Part shown: positions 24,471 to 31,213 of the stretch, piece by piece
Layout: the number at the start of each line of letters is the position of its first letter
How positions within the stretch are numbered: position 1 is the first letter of the stretch
Source of the DNA: Candidatus Eiseniibacteriota bacterium
GTDB taxonomy: Bacteria > Eisenbacteria > RBG-16-71-46 > JAFGJU01
DNA: 31,213 nucleotides
NCBI GenBank assembly: GCA_016928935.1
Contig: JAFGJU010000215.1
Span: forward strand, 1-31,213
Reading direction: 5' to 3'
Notes under the pieces: generated by a model
Database searches by the model: none
Told to the model about the DNA's origin: nothing
What the model saw: only the letters and a program-made list of their open reading frames with translations
Position numbers and translations under genes: made by a program

Positions 24471-24482
24471 CACTCCCTGTTG
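24468..24482. promoter_or_regulatory. Inverted repeat between back-to-back -35 boxes, possible operator
   Basis: CAACA-CTCCC-TGTTG, a 5-bp inverted repeat with a 5-nt centre. Its arms overlap both divergent -35 boxes, so a dimeric protein bound here would affect both transcription units. Part of the symmetry is forced by two facing TTG boxes. Confidence 0.35.
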
Positions 24483-24508
24483 AGCGCGGAGTGTGCTTGT
24501 GATATGAT
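24480..24508 (+). promoter_or_regulatory. Candidate promoter of the PD40 gene pair
   Basis: TTGAGC, 17-nt spacer, TATGAT with TGA before it. The -10 matches the consensus at 5 of 6 positions. The leader to the GTG at 24571 is about 55 nt. Confidence 0.65.
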
Positions 24509-24570
24509 GTCCCCGGTTTCCCTGCCTCCTGTCGGTTCGGATGTCGGGGTTTTCGCTCTAAGGGCAGTAA

Positions 24571-25608
24571 GTGCAGCATCTAGAACCATCCACCCAGACT
24601 GTCGCGCGGGCCGCCCGCGCGTGCTACGCGCATTGCCCCCCCGGCCAGACCGCGCGCTTCCCGGTTCCGCAAGCCGTGTCTTGGGTCTCATGTGTGGTCG
24701 GCGTTGCGCTCGTCGCGGCTGCGTCGCCCCTGGGCGGCGTCGCGTCAGTGCGTCAATTGACGTTCAACACGGCCACGGACTGGAGTCCGGACTGGTGCCC
24801 GGACGGCAACATCGTGTTCGTGTCGGCCAGAGGCGGGGGGTCCAACGTGTGGCTGATGCCGGCGGACGGCGAGTCCACGCTGTCTGCGGTCAGACTCACC
24901 AACGACCCTTCCAGCAACTGGGACCCCCGCGTCTCCCCGGACGGACAGGACGTCGTCTACGTCTCCAACCGCACTGCTTCGGACAGAGAGATATGGCGAA
25001 TGAACCTGGGGAGCGGCGTGGAGACAAGACTGACCGAGATTCCGGCCTACGATTTGCAGCCCACCTGGTCGCCGGACGGAGACTTCATCGTGTTCGTGTC
25101 CGACAGGAACGAGACGTGGGACCTCTGGCTCATGGGCGCCTGGGGCGAGGACCCCGAATACCTCACGCCCGGGCCGTACGTGGAGTACCAGCCCTGCTTC
25201 TCACCCGACGGCTCCAAGATAGTCTTCATGTCCACACGCTCCGGCAACTACGACGTCTGGCTGATGTCGACCGGGGGCGGAGAGGACTCTGCCGTGCAGC
25301 TCACGCATGACCCGGGCAGAGATTACACTCCCAGCTGGTCGCCGGACGGCCGGAGTATCGCTTTCTCCTCGGAGAGGTCCGGCAATCCGGAGATATGGAT
25401 AATGGACGCCGGCGGCGAGAATCACGGGCTGGCGCAGGTAACGGAGGACCCCGCCGACGACAGACAGCCCAGGTGGTCGCCGGACGGCACAAGGATAGTG
25501 TTTGCGTCGGACCGCACCGGAAACTGGGACATATGGGTAGCCGACGACCTGCCCGTGGGAGTGGAAAGCGCCACGTGGGGGCAGATCAAGACACGCTTCA
25601 GGCGTTGA
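24571..25608 (+). CDS. PD40 (TolB-like) beta-propeller protein, secreted
   Basis: Six PD40 repeats, each with a W/SPDG-type core, are visible: DWCPDGNIVFVS, RVSPDGQDVVYVS, TWSPDGDFIVFVS, CFSPDGSKIVFMS, SWSPDGRSIAFSS and RWSPDGTRIVFAS. They form a complete six-bladed propeller like that of TolB, without TolB's N-terminal domain. A hydrophobic stretch (AVSWVSCVVGVALVAAASPLGGVA, about 35-58 counting from the GTG) is the export signal. GTG 24571 has AGGG 6 nt upstream but gives a long 34-residue n-region containing a strong hairpin (24603-24621). GTG 24676 gives a standard signal peptide but has no Shine-Dalgarno. I keep 24571 with low certainty on the start. Role: probably periplasmic protein binding; not the Tol system itself, as no tol/pal genes are near. 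Confidence 0.8.
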   Translation: MQHLEPSTQTVARAARACYAHCPPGQTARFPVPQAVSWVSCVVGVALVAAASPLGGVASVRQLTFNTATDWSPDWCPDGNIVFVSARGGGSNVWLMPADGESTLSAVRLTNDPSSNWDPRVSPDGQDVVYVSNRTASDREIWRMNLGSGVETRLTEIPAYDLQPTWSPDGDFIVFVSDRNETWDLWLMGAWGEDPEYLTPGPYVEYQPCFSPDGSKIVFMSTRSGNYDVWLMSTGGGEDSAVQLTHDPGRDYTPSWSPDGRSIAFSSERSGNPEIWIMDAGGENHGLAQVTEDPADDRQPRWSPDGTRIVFASDRTGNWDIWVADDLPVGVESATWGQIKTRFRR

Positions 25609-25621
25609 CGAGAGGTGTAGC

Positions 25622-27061
25622 ATGAGGGTCTTTCGCGTTCCACATGGAAGGAGTTGCGGCTGCTTCGGTTTGAACGGCACTGTGCAGGCAAAGGTCTCTG
25701 CCGCAGTGCCTCTGCTGGCGCTAGTCTTGCTGGCCTGCGGCGGATGCGGCGGCGGCGAGACGGGGACCAAGCCCGAAGACCGGCCGCCGGCCATAAACGG
25801 AGTCCTGCTGGACCCGAGGAGGGTGGCCCCGGGCGACACCGTCGCGGCGACAGCGGTGGCCGGCGACCCGGAGGGAGTCCCCCTCACTTTCCTGTGGCGG
25901 GTGAACTCGGGAGTTCTGCTGGATTCCACGTCGGTGCAGGCCACGTGGGTAGCGCCCTCGTACGCCGCCTCGTGCTCCCTGACTGTGTTCGTCAGTGACG
26001 CCGCCAATCAGACTTCGTTAACGAGCGTCGTGCCCGTGGGCGTCGGCACCCTCGTGGTTGAAAGCTACCCACAGGGAGCGGCCGTCTACATCGACGACGA
26101 GCTCACTGGGTACGTCACGCCGGCCACGATAACCGCTGCGCCGGCGGGCAGCTACTCGGTGAGCGTCGAGCAGGCCGGGTTCATGTACTACCCGGCGACG
26201 CGTTCCGCGCTAGTGACGCACGGGGCCACTGCAACGGTGATGTTCGGACTCAACCAGGCGCACATGACTCTGACTCAGCTCACCGTGAGCGACTTCGCTT
26301 TCCAGAGCTCCTGGTCGCCCGACGGGAGCAGGCTGGCCTGCGCGACGGAGGACGACCTGGCCCTGTACCGCAAGATAGAGATCTTCCAGTCCCCGTGGCC
26401 GGACTACGTGGGCGAATACCTGGAGACGATGGACGAGCCGGACTGGGCGCCTTCCTGGGGACCGGGGGACCAGATACTGTTCGCGTCCTCCAGGGGCGGC
26501 GCCGTCCCGCGCGTGTACGTCGTTTCGCTGGCTGGAGGGCCGCCGGATTTCGTCTACCCCACAGAGGCCAACTTCCCGGCCTGGTCATGGGACGGCGAAC
26601 AGATCGCCCTTGTGGCGGCGAACGGAGCAGTACACGACCTGATAGTGAGACCCGCGTCGGAGTTGCTGCCGGTGACCGTGGCCCAGGACGTTGTGGAGGA
26701 CAGGCCGGCGTGGAAGCCGGACGACAGTCAAATTGCATTTTCGAAGCTGGTGGGCGGCCAGCCGTACATATTCACGGTTCCGTCGACAGGCGGCACCCCC
26801 GAACAGGTGTCCCACGTGCCGGGCACCCATCCTCAGTGGTCGCCTGACGGCAGCACGATAGCCTTTGTGTCGTCCTACGGCGGGACGACCGGCGTGTGGG
26901 TCTTGCTGATGGAGGAGGGGCCGGAGCCCCTGGACGGCTGGCTGACGGCCACCGGCGAGGACTGGCCGACCTGGAAGCCGGACACAGGAGAGCTTTGCTT
27001 CACGGCCGCCGCTTCGGCAGACTCCCGCACACTCTGGCTGGCCCAGGACTACCCTTTCTAG
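25622..27061 (+). CDS. Lipoprotein with Ig-like, PEGA and PD40 propeller domains
   Basis: 479 residues. The signal peptide ends in lipobox LLAC, with lipidated cysteine C39 followed by a glycine-rich linker. Then come an Ig/PKD-like region (about 56-145, PPAINGVLLDPRRVAPGDTV onward), a PEGA domain (about 148-210: GTLVVESYPQGAAVYIDDELTGYVTPATI, with the YPxGAxVYIDD core), and six PD40-like blades (from SSWSPDGSRLACAT to TWKPDTGELCFTA). PEGA domains are surface or periplasmic beta modules. The ATG has AGAGGT 5 nt upstream. It follows the first propeller gene by 13 nt, so the two are one operon, and their paired architecture suggests they arose by duplication or act together. Lgt in this window would lipidate it. 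Confidence 0.85.
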   Translation: MRVFRVPHGRSCGCFGLNGTVQAKVSAAVPLLALVLLACGGCGGGETGTKPEDRPPAINGVLLDPRRVAPGDTVAATAVAGDPEGVPLTFLWRVNSGVLLDSTSVQATWVAPSYAASCSLTVFVSDAANQTSLTSVVPVGVGTLVVESYPQGAAVYIDDELTGYVTPATITAAPAGSYSVSVEQAGFMYYPATRSALVTHGATATVMFGLNQAHMTLTQLTVSDFAFQSSWSPDGSRLACATEDDLALYRKIEIFQSPWPDYVGEYLETMDEPDWAPSWGPGDQILFASSRGGAVPRVYVVSLAGGPPDFVYPTEANFPAWSWDGEQIALVAANGAVHDLIVRPASELLPVTVAQDVVEDRPAWKPDDSQIAFSKLVGGQPYIFTVPSTGGTPEQVSHVPGTHPQWSPDGSTIAFVSSYGGTTGVWVLLMEEGPEPLDGWLTATGEDWPTWKPDTGELCFTAAASADSRTLWLAQDYPF

Positions 27062-27077
27062 GATCCGCACAAAGCGC

Positions 27078-27106
27078 AGGGCCGGGTGGGATTGCCACCC
27101 GGCCCT
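27078..27106. terminator. GC-rich hairpin terminator between PD40 operon and tRNA genes
   Basis: Perfect 12-bp stem AGGGCCGGGTGG / CCACCCGGCCCT with a 5-nt loop, 17 nt after the lipoprotein stop and 2 nt from the 3' CCA of the minus-strand tRNA-Glu. No T-run follows on +; on - the stem is followed by GCGCTTTG. It probably serves both strands. Confidence 0.7.
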
Positions 27107-27108
27107 AC

Positions 27109-27183
27109 TGGTAGCGCCACGGGGAGTCGAACCCCGGTCTGATGGCTGAGAACCACCTGTCCTAACCACTAGACGATGGCGCC
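27109..27183 (-). tRNA. tRNA-Glu (CTC anticodon)
   Basis: 75 nt with encoded CCA. Acceptor stem GGCGCCA/TGGCGCT; D-arm GTC-TAGTGGTTAG-GAC; anticodon stem GGTGG/CCATC around loop TTCTCAG, giving anticodon CTC (codon GAG); T-arm CGGGG-TTCGACT-CCCCG; discriminator A. All stems pair, with G-U pairs only at position 1-72 and in the anticodon stem. Confidence 0.95.
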
Positions 27184-27200
27184 GTGACCGGCTGAAGAGA

Positions 27201-27274
27201 TGGCTGGGGAGTGAGGATTCGAACCCCAGTAAGCAGATCCAGAGTCTGCCGTCCTACCACTGGACGACTCCCCA
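27201..27274 (-). tRNA. tRNA-Gln (CTG anticodon)
   Basis: 74 nt with encoded CCA. Acceptor TGGGGAG/CTCCCCA; D-stem GTCC/GGAC; anticodon stem GCAGA/TCTGC around loop CTCTGGA, giving anticodon CTG (codon CAG); T-arm TGGGG-TTCGAAT-CCTCA with one G-U; discriminator G. A 17-nt spacer separates it from tRNA-Glu, and both are likely cut from one transcript. Confidence 0.95.
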
Positions 27275-27288
27275 ACGTTTGAGTTCCG

Positions 27289-27317
27289 AATCTAGCACAG
27301 AACACTCGGCTTTTCAA
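27289..27317 (-). promoter_or_regulatory. Promoter of the tRNA-Gln-tRNA-Glu unit
   Basis: TTGAAA, 17-nt spacer, TAGATT with TGC directly before it, read on the minus strand. The -10 ends 14 nt before the first tRNA base, the expected distance for a tRNA leader. Confidence 0.75.
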
Positions 27318-27337
27318 GGCACAACGGCTGAAGCAAC

Positions 27338-27366
27338 GGGGCCGCGGGCATACGGCCCGCGGCCCC
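27338..27366 (-). terminator. Hairpin downstream of the C25 protease gene
   Basis: Perfect 12-bp stem GGGGCCGCGGGC / GCCCGCGGCCCC with a 5-nt loop, starting 25 nt after the stop. An outer GCTGAAG / CTTCAGC pairing can extend it across a 4-nt bulge. No T-run on the minus strand. Confidence 0.65.
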
Positions 27367-27391
27367 TTCAGCGCAGCAGACCAGCGCTATC

Positions 27392-30300
27392 CTAGTCCAG
27401 CACCACGGTCTTCCTGGTGGCCGAGTAGTCCCCTATGTGCGCCCTTATAAAATAGATGCCTCCGGCTACTCTCCCGCCCTCTTCGGAGGTGGCGTCCCAA
27501 CGCACGGAGTAGAAGCCCGGTCCCTTGCGCTCGTCCACGAGCGTCTTCACCAGTCTGCCGGATACGTCGTACACCCTGACCGAGACCGGCGTCCTGGCCC
27601 CGGCCTCTCCGGCCCCGACTGGCACGGTGAAGGCGACAGTCGTGCGCGGCTGGAAGGGATTCGGGAAGTTCTGCGCCAGGGCCGGCGCCGTGGGCACCGA
27701 GCCGGCGGGCGCGAGAGCGGCGTAAGGACCGAACAGCATCTCACCGTCCTCTAACAACCTGCCCAGCACGTACGAATACCAGCGACCGCCCTCCACGCTC
27801 ATGTCCGTGAACACGTAGTAGTTCGGGCCGGCCGCCTCCACCGGAGCGGAGTTCACTTTCGCGTATCCGTCCGGGAGCAGACCCGCCATCAGAGCCGTGT
27901 CGCCGGCCGAGGCCGGCGCGCCCCGCTCGTCCGTGACGTCTTTGCGATACACGTTCCACTGCGCGCCCGGCGCGTCGTCCAGGTTCGTGCGCCACTCGAG
28001 CACCACTCCGACCTCGGAGGGCACGGCGGCGAAGGACGACAGCTCCACCGCCGTCAGCACGGCCTTCGTGTAAAGGCCCGACCTGCACATGTCATGTCTG
28101 AACATCGGCCAGGGGTAGGCCTCGCGGCTGTAACTGAAGGGCCCGGTCATGTCCCAGATGTACACGGCCCTGTCCCAGTTCTGGCATACGATGTTTGTGT
28201 ATCCGTCGTCGTCCACGTCCCATATCAGCGCCGGCCCTCTCACTTCACCGGTCATCTGAATCGGAAAGCCGGCGGCCTCCGTGCCGTCGTGGTTCCAGGC
28301 GTACAGCATTCCGTTCTCGGCCCCGAACAGCACCTCCAGCCGGTCGTCACCGTCTATGTCGCCGACGGTCGGCGAGCTCTGGCTCCCGAGGGCGCTCGCC
28401 AGCACCGGCCATCCGGGGACCGTGGCGCCGTTGTAGCCCTTGTAAACACACACGTATCCGTTCGAGGTCCCCACGACGACGTCCAGCATTCCGTCGTCGT
28501 CCACGTCTCCGAGCGCCGGCGAAGGCTGCATGTCGCCGCTCATGTTTATGCCGGACTTCGGCCAGCCCGGCACCAAAGTGCTGTCGGTGTTGATAACGTA
28601 GACTTTGTAGTTTGAGGACGCAAACGCTATCTCCGGCTGACCGTCCCCGTCCACGTCCCCCACCGCGGGCGAGCAGGTTATGTAGCCCGTGGTGACGTAC
28701 GGGAAATGCGGAATGTCGCTGCCGTCGCCGTTCAGCGCGTACAGCTTTCCGTCTCTTCCGCCTATCACGACTTCGTCAAATCCGTCGTTGTCGAGGTCCA
28801 CGAGCGCGGCCGAACCGTACAGCCACGAGCTGCCGGTCGTCCTGAGCACGCCGAGAGTGGCGGGGTTGCCGTCCCCGTCGACGACTTCGGTGCCGTCGCA
28901 GTTCCAGGCGTAGATGTTTCCGTCGGCGTTACCGACCACGACCTCCAGCCTGCCGTCGCCCGCGATGTTGCCCACCGCCGGCGTGGACCACGGGTTGATG
29001 CCCACGTTCTGCGGCCAGCCGGGCTCGACAGTGCCGTCCGGACCCCAGACATAGACCTTCATCGTGTTCCAGTCCACAGCGACCACTTCGACGTCGTTGT
29101 CGTTGTCTATGTCCGCCACCGCCGGCGCCGCCACGAATTTCTCGCCTTCGGGCGCGAACACTCCCCAGGTCAGCAAGTCGTCGTCTCCGTCGATGTACTC
29201 GTCGCCGTTGGGCCTGAAAGCGTACATCCTGCTCGAGCCGGCGAAGATCTCCATCTGTCCGTTTTTGTCTATGTCCACTATCGCGGGCGAGCTGGAAGTC
29301 AGCTCCGAGCCGAGCTCAAACGGCGAGTTCTCGTGGAGGGGCGGGTTGGTGGTGACGGACACGTAAGTGCTGGACATGCTCTCGTTGGCCGAGGAGTCCT
29401 GGCACGAGACCATGTAATAGTACCTCGTGTAAGGCAGAAGCCCGTCGTCCATGTAATAGGAAGTCCCCTCAATGACGGCCTCGTTGACCTTGGCGTAAGG
29501 CCCGGCCGACGCCATGCTGCGGTAGACGTTGTAGCCGAAAAGGTCCGACGCCCCGCTGACGTTCCAGGTCAGCTTGACCGACGATGAGTTGCCTGTGGCA
29601 AATATGCCGGTGGGTCCCGCGGGTGCCAAGAGGTCGAACGTGGTCACCTCTTCCCAGCCCAGAGTGTCGGTCAGGGTGAGATGGAAGGCCGGGGGTTCCA
29701 TCTCTCCAGTGCAGACGAACATGAACCTGTCGCCGGTCGAGGAGGAACACGCCTCAATGCTTCCGAACGCCGCCAGGCTGTCGTACACCGTGGAGTAAGC
29801 GTTGGCGCTGGTGAGCTTGCCCCACACACGGTTCGCTCCGCCCGCGCCCATGTTCTTCAGAGTGAGCACAAGCTCGATCTCCTCTCCAACCTCTATGTAT
29901 CCGTCCCCGTTGCCGCTCGCGAGCGTGTCAAAATACACGTGCGAAGCGTGCCACAGCCGGGGCGCGTGCACCCTTATCAATAGCGCGTCCGTCCAGACAC
30001 TGTCCTGGTCGTCCCGCGCCTCTATCGTGCACAAAGCGTCGTGAACGTCCGGGCATCCCCGCGCCACCTCCACCACGTAGGGCGCGTCCTGCGGGGCAAA
30101 ACTGCTCGGCGCGATGTTGCCGAAGCTCGCCGTGCTGTCGGTGAAAGTCAGGTACGGGTCTTCGGTGCGAATCGTGGCCGTTACGGACGTGGCCGTGGTG
30201 CCTCCGTTGTTACGCAGCGTGATCGTAAGCTCTATCGTCTCCCCGGCGTCGGCCGTGTAGTCCCCGTTGCCGAAGCTGAGCCCCAGAGTGTCGTCGTCCA

Positions 30301-31213
30301 CGTCGTCCGTGTACTTGTAAAGAAACGGCGCCGAGGGCAACACGACCTGGGCCGTTCCCTCGTAAGGCAAGTGGTTCTGCTTCGTGGCGGTGACGCTGAA
30401 GCTCCCCTGAGTGTTGGGGCTGAACGGCATCACGGCGGTGCCGTCGGAGTTCGTGTAGGCAATCCGGTAGTCCTCGCCGGTCTTCCACAGACAGACCAGG
30501 GCGCTGTCCACCGGCGAGCCGCCCGACGTCACGAGCACCTGATACCAGTCGGACCCCGCCTCGAACTGTGCGGCGTGAGTGACGTCCAGAGCCGCAGGCT
30601 CCGCCGTCCACATCGGCATGTGGGGGTCACCGAAGAGCACCTGGACGAATTGCGTCCACCTGTAGGAGTCGTCCGCAATGGAGAGCGCGATGTAGGCGGC
30701 CTTGGAAAGCCCCAGGGCCTCGCCCATGCTCGTGATGCCCTCCTGGAAGATCAGACGGAACTTTTCGTCCTGGAATATCCAGGCAGTCGTCGGATAGTCA
30801 AACCTCGTGGACCCCATGTAGCAGACTGACCCGCCGTTCTCGTTCAGCACGAACCGCTCGCCGATGCAGTTGAAGTCGAATGCCGCCGAGGTGCAGTTCT
30901 CCCCCATCAGCACTCCGGCCCGAGTGCCGTTCACGAGGAGGTCCGCGTCGGAATTACCCAGGGTTGCGTCCGCGACCGACATCGTGTTCCTGTAGCCGTG
31001 TCCCAGATGCATCGCCAGGCCGTAACCCACGTTGAGCGAGTCTATGACGCGCTGCTTCGTCTCGCGCAGCGAGCCGGGGAAGCAGAAATAGTTCTCGTAC
31101 AGCTTGGACACGTGCATGTTCGGCGTCATCAGTGCTATCGCCGTCTCCGAGATGTCCGCGCCGTCGAGCGCCACCGTGTCGCACTGCGTACCGCTGGGAA
31201 CGTAGGTCTTCGG
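27392..31213 (-). CDS. Large secreted C25 (gingipain-like) peptidase with FG-GAP repeats and C-terminal sorting-type domain (N-terminus outside window)
   Basis: 1273 residues are visible and the frame is open to the right edge, so the N-terminus and signal peptide are missing. About residues 1-205 are the end of a C25 caspase-like peptidase domain: catalytic H72 (HLGHGY) and C107 (ENCTSAAFD), 35 residues apart, and the closing GDPHMPMW motif. Ig-like/CARDB-type domains follow (about 215-545; AGETIELTITLRNNGG, GEEIELVLTLKNMG). Next is a fibronectin type III domain (about 550-640; FGYNVYRS...SYYMDD) and a long series of FG-GAP/VCBS repeats (about 640-1050) of the form VADIDNDNDVEVVAVD and VGDVDGDGQPEIAFAS, a propeller-like module with calcium-binding loops. 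The last 100 residues hold NFPNPFQPRTTVAF, VRVYDVSGRLVKTL and GGIYFIRAHIG, the FlgD-like/type IX-style C-terminal domain. Likely a surface or released protease. Confidence 0.88.
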   Translation of the reverse strand, partial: PKTYVPSGTQCDTVALDGADISETAIALMTPNMHVSKLYENYFCFPGSLRETKQRVIDSLNVGYGLAMHLGHGYRNTMSVADATLGNSDADLLVNGTRAGVLMGENCTSAAFDFNCIGERFVLNENGGSVCYMGSTRFDYPTTAWIFQDEKFRLIFQEGITSMGEALGLSKAAYIALSIADDSYRWTQFVQVLFGDPHMPMWTAEPAALDVTHAAQFEAGSDWYQVLVTSGGSPVDSALVCLWKTGEDYRIAYTNSDGTAVMPFSPNTQGSFSVTATKQNHLPYEGTAQVVLPSAPFLYKYTDDVDDDTLGLSFGNGDYTADAGETIELTITLRNNGGTTATSVTATIRTEDPYLTFTDSTASFGNIAPSSFAPQDAPYVVEVARGCPDVHDALCTIEARDDQDSVWTDALLIRVHAPRLWHASHVYFDTLASGNGDGYIEVGEEIELVLTLKNMGAGGANRVWGKLTSANAYSTVYDSLAAFGSIEACSSSTGDRFMFVCTGEMEPPAFHLTLTDTLGWEEVTTFDLLAPAGPTGIFATGNSSSVKLTWNVSGASDLFGYNVYRSMASAGPYAKVNEAVIEGTSYYMDDGLLPYTRYYYMVSCQDSSANESMSSTYVSVTTNPPLHENSPFELGSELTSSSPAIVDIDKNGQMEIFAGSSRMYAFRPNGDEYIDGDDDLLTWGVFAPEGEKFVAAPAVADIDNDNDVEVVAVDWNTMKVYVWGPDGTVEPGWPQNVGINPWSTPAVGNIAGDGRLEVVVGNADGNIYAWNCDGTEVVDGDGNPATLGVLRTTGSSWLYGSAALVDLDNDGFDEVVIGGRDGKLYALNGDGSDIPHFPYVTTGYITCSPAVGDVDGDGQPEIAFASSNYKVYVINTDSTLVPGWPKSGINMSGDMQPSPALGDVDDDGMLDVVVGTSNGYVCVYKGYNGATVPGWPVLASALGSQSSPTVGDIDGDDRLEVLFGAENGMLYAWNHDGTEAAGFPIQMTGEVRGPALIWDVDDDGYTNIVCQNWDRAVYIWDMTGPFSYSREAYPWPMFRHDMCRSGLYTKAVLTAVELSSFAAVPSEVGVVLEWRTNLDDAPGAQWNVYRKDVTDERGAPASAGDTALMAGLLPDGYAKVNSAPVEAAGPNYYVFTDMSVEGGRWYSYVLGRLLEDGEMLFGPYAALAPAGSVPTAPALAQNFPNPFQPRTTVAFTVPVGAGEAGARTPVSVRVYDVSGRLVKTLVDERKGPGFYSVRWDATSEEGGRVAGGIYFIRAHIGDYSATRKTVVLD

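Noticed and set aside
25201..26007. 268-codon minus-strand frame bridging the two PD40 genes
   Set aside because: It covers the junction of two clear plus-strand genes and has no ribosome-binding site or domain.
28100..29350. Apparent DNA repeats in the C25 gene, considered as a CRISPR or tandem array
   Set aside because: The periodicity follows FG-GAP protein repeats inside one open frame; the units differ at DNA level and there are no spacers.
28706..29587. Long plus-strand frames opposite the FG-GAP region
   Set aside because: They are shadows of periodic VDGDG coding; valine/histidine repeats reflect the antisense of Asp/Gly codons.

Overview
The window is GC-rich bacterial DNA that is densely coded on both strands. 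Several features point to an uncultured member of the Fibrobacteres-Chlorobi-Bacteroidetes (FCB) side of the tree, such as Eisenbacteria, Latescibacterota or Krumholzibacteriota. These are a GWxTD-domain protein, a giant gingipain-like (C25) secreted protein ending in an NFPNPF-type/FlgD-like C-terminal domain, PD40 propeller proteins, several outer-membrane barrels, and a Gram-negative-type mreBCD-PBP2-RodA set. That placement is inference from gene content; there is no rRNA in the window.

Layout. (1) 1-1290: the 3' part of a glutamate dehydrogenase gene on +, ending at a long hairpin. (2) 14487 down to 1466, all on -: mreB-mreC-mreD-mrdA(PBP2)-rodA-lgt, then a ComF-family phosphoribosyltransferase, a fused radical SAM/DUF2344 protein, RNase G and an M24 aminopeptidase P-like enzyme. 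The first six form the elongasome and lipoprotein-maturation operon, with overlaps or short gaps; the last four follow at gaps of about 50-170 nt. (3) 14488-22413: envelope genes, mostly secreted or membrane proteins. They are a small carboxypeptidase-regulatory-like protein, a rhomboid protease with a repeat tail, a barrel protein, a cytoplasmic-looking SH3b-NlpC/P60 peptidase behind a GWxTD protein, and two small barrels. (4) 24419 down to 22406 on -: a tight three-gene operon of a VUT/YhhQ-type transporter, a small Cys-containing protein tentatively related to 2-hydroxyacyl-CoA dehydratase subunits, and a compact ATP-dependent activase that keeps both iron-sulfur cysteines. (5) 24571-27061 on +: two six-repeat PD40 propeller proteins, the second a PEGA-containing lipoprotein. 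(6) 27109-27274 on -: tRNA-Glu(CTC) and tRNA-Gln(CTG). (7) 27392 to the right edge on -: the C25 protease, cut by the window edge.

Most promising system: the transporter/dehydratase-like/activase operon at 22406-24419. Its three genes overlap by 4 nt at each junction and it is fired from a promoter back-to-back with that of the PD40 genes. In known cases an activase of this type spends ATP to inject a low-potential electron into an iron-sulfur partner. Pairing one with a transporter family best known for queuosine precursors, and with a partner that is far too short to be a classical dehydratase subunit, suggests an undescribed reductive reaction on an imported substrate.

Regulation visible in the sequence: eight candidate promoters share a TTG-starting -35 box, a spacer of 17 nt (18 in one) and a -10 box that is usually TAGnnT, and seven of the eight have a TGn extension. 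Strong GC-rich 12-13 bp hairpins mark the ends of transcription units, and only one has a good T-run. All function calls rest on motif recognition by eye; no database search was run.
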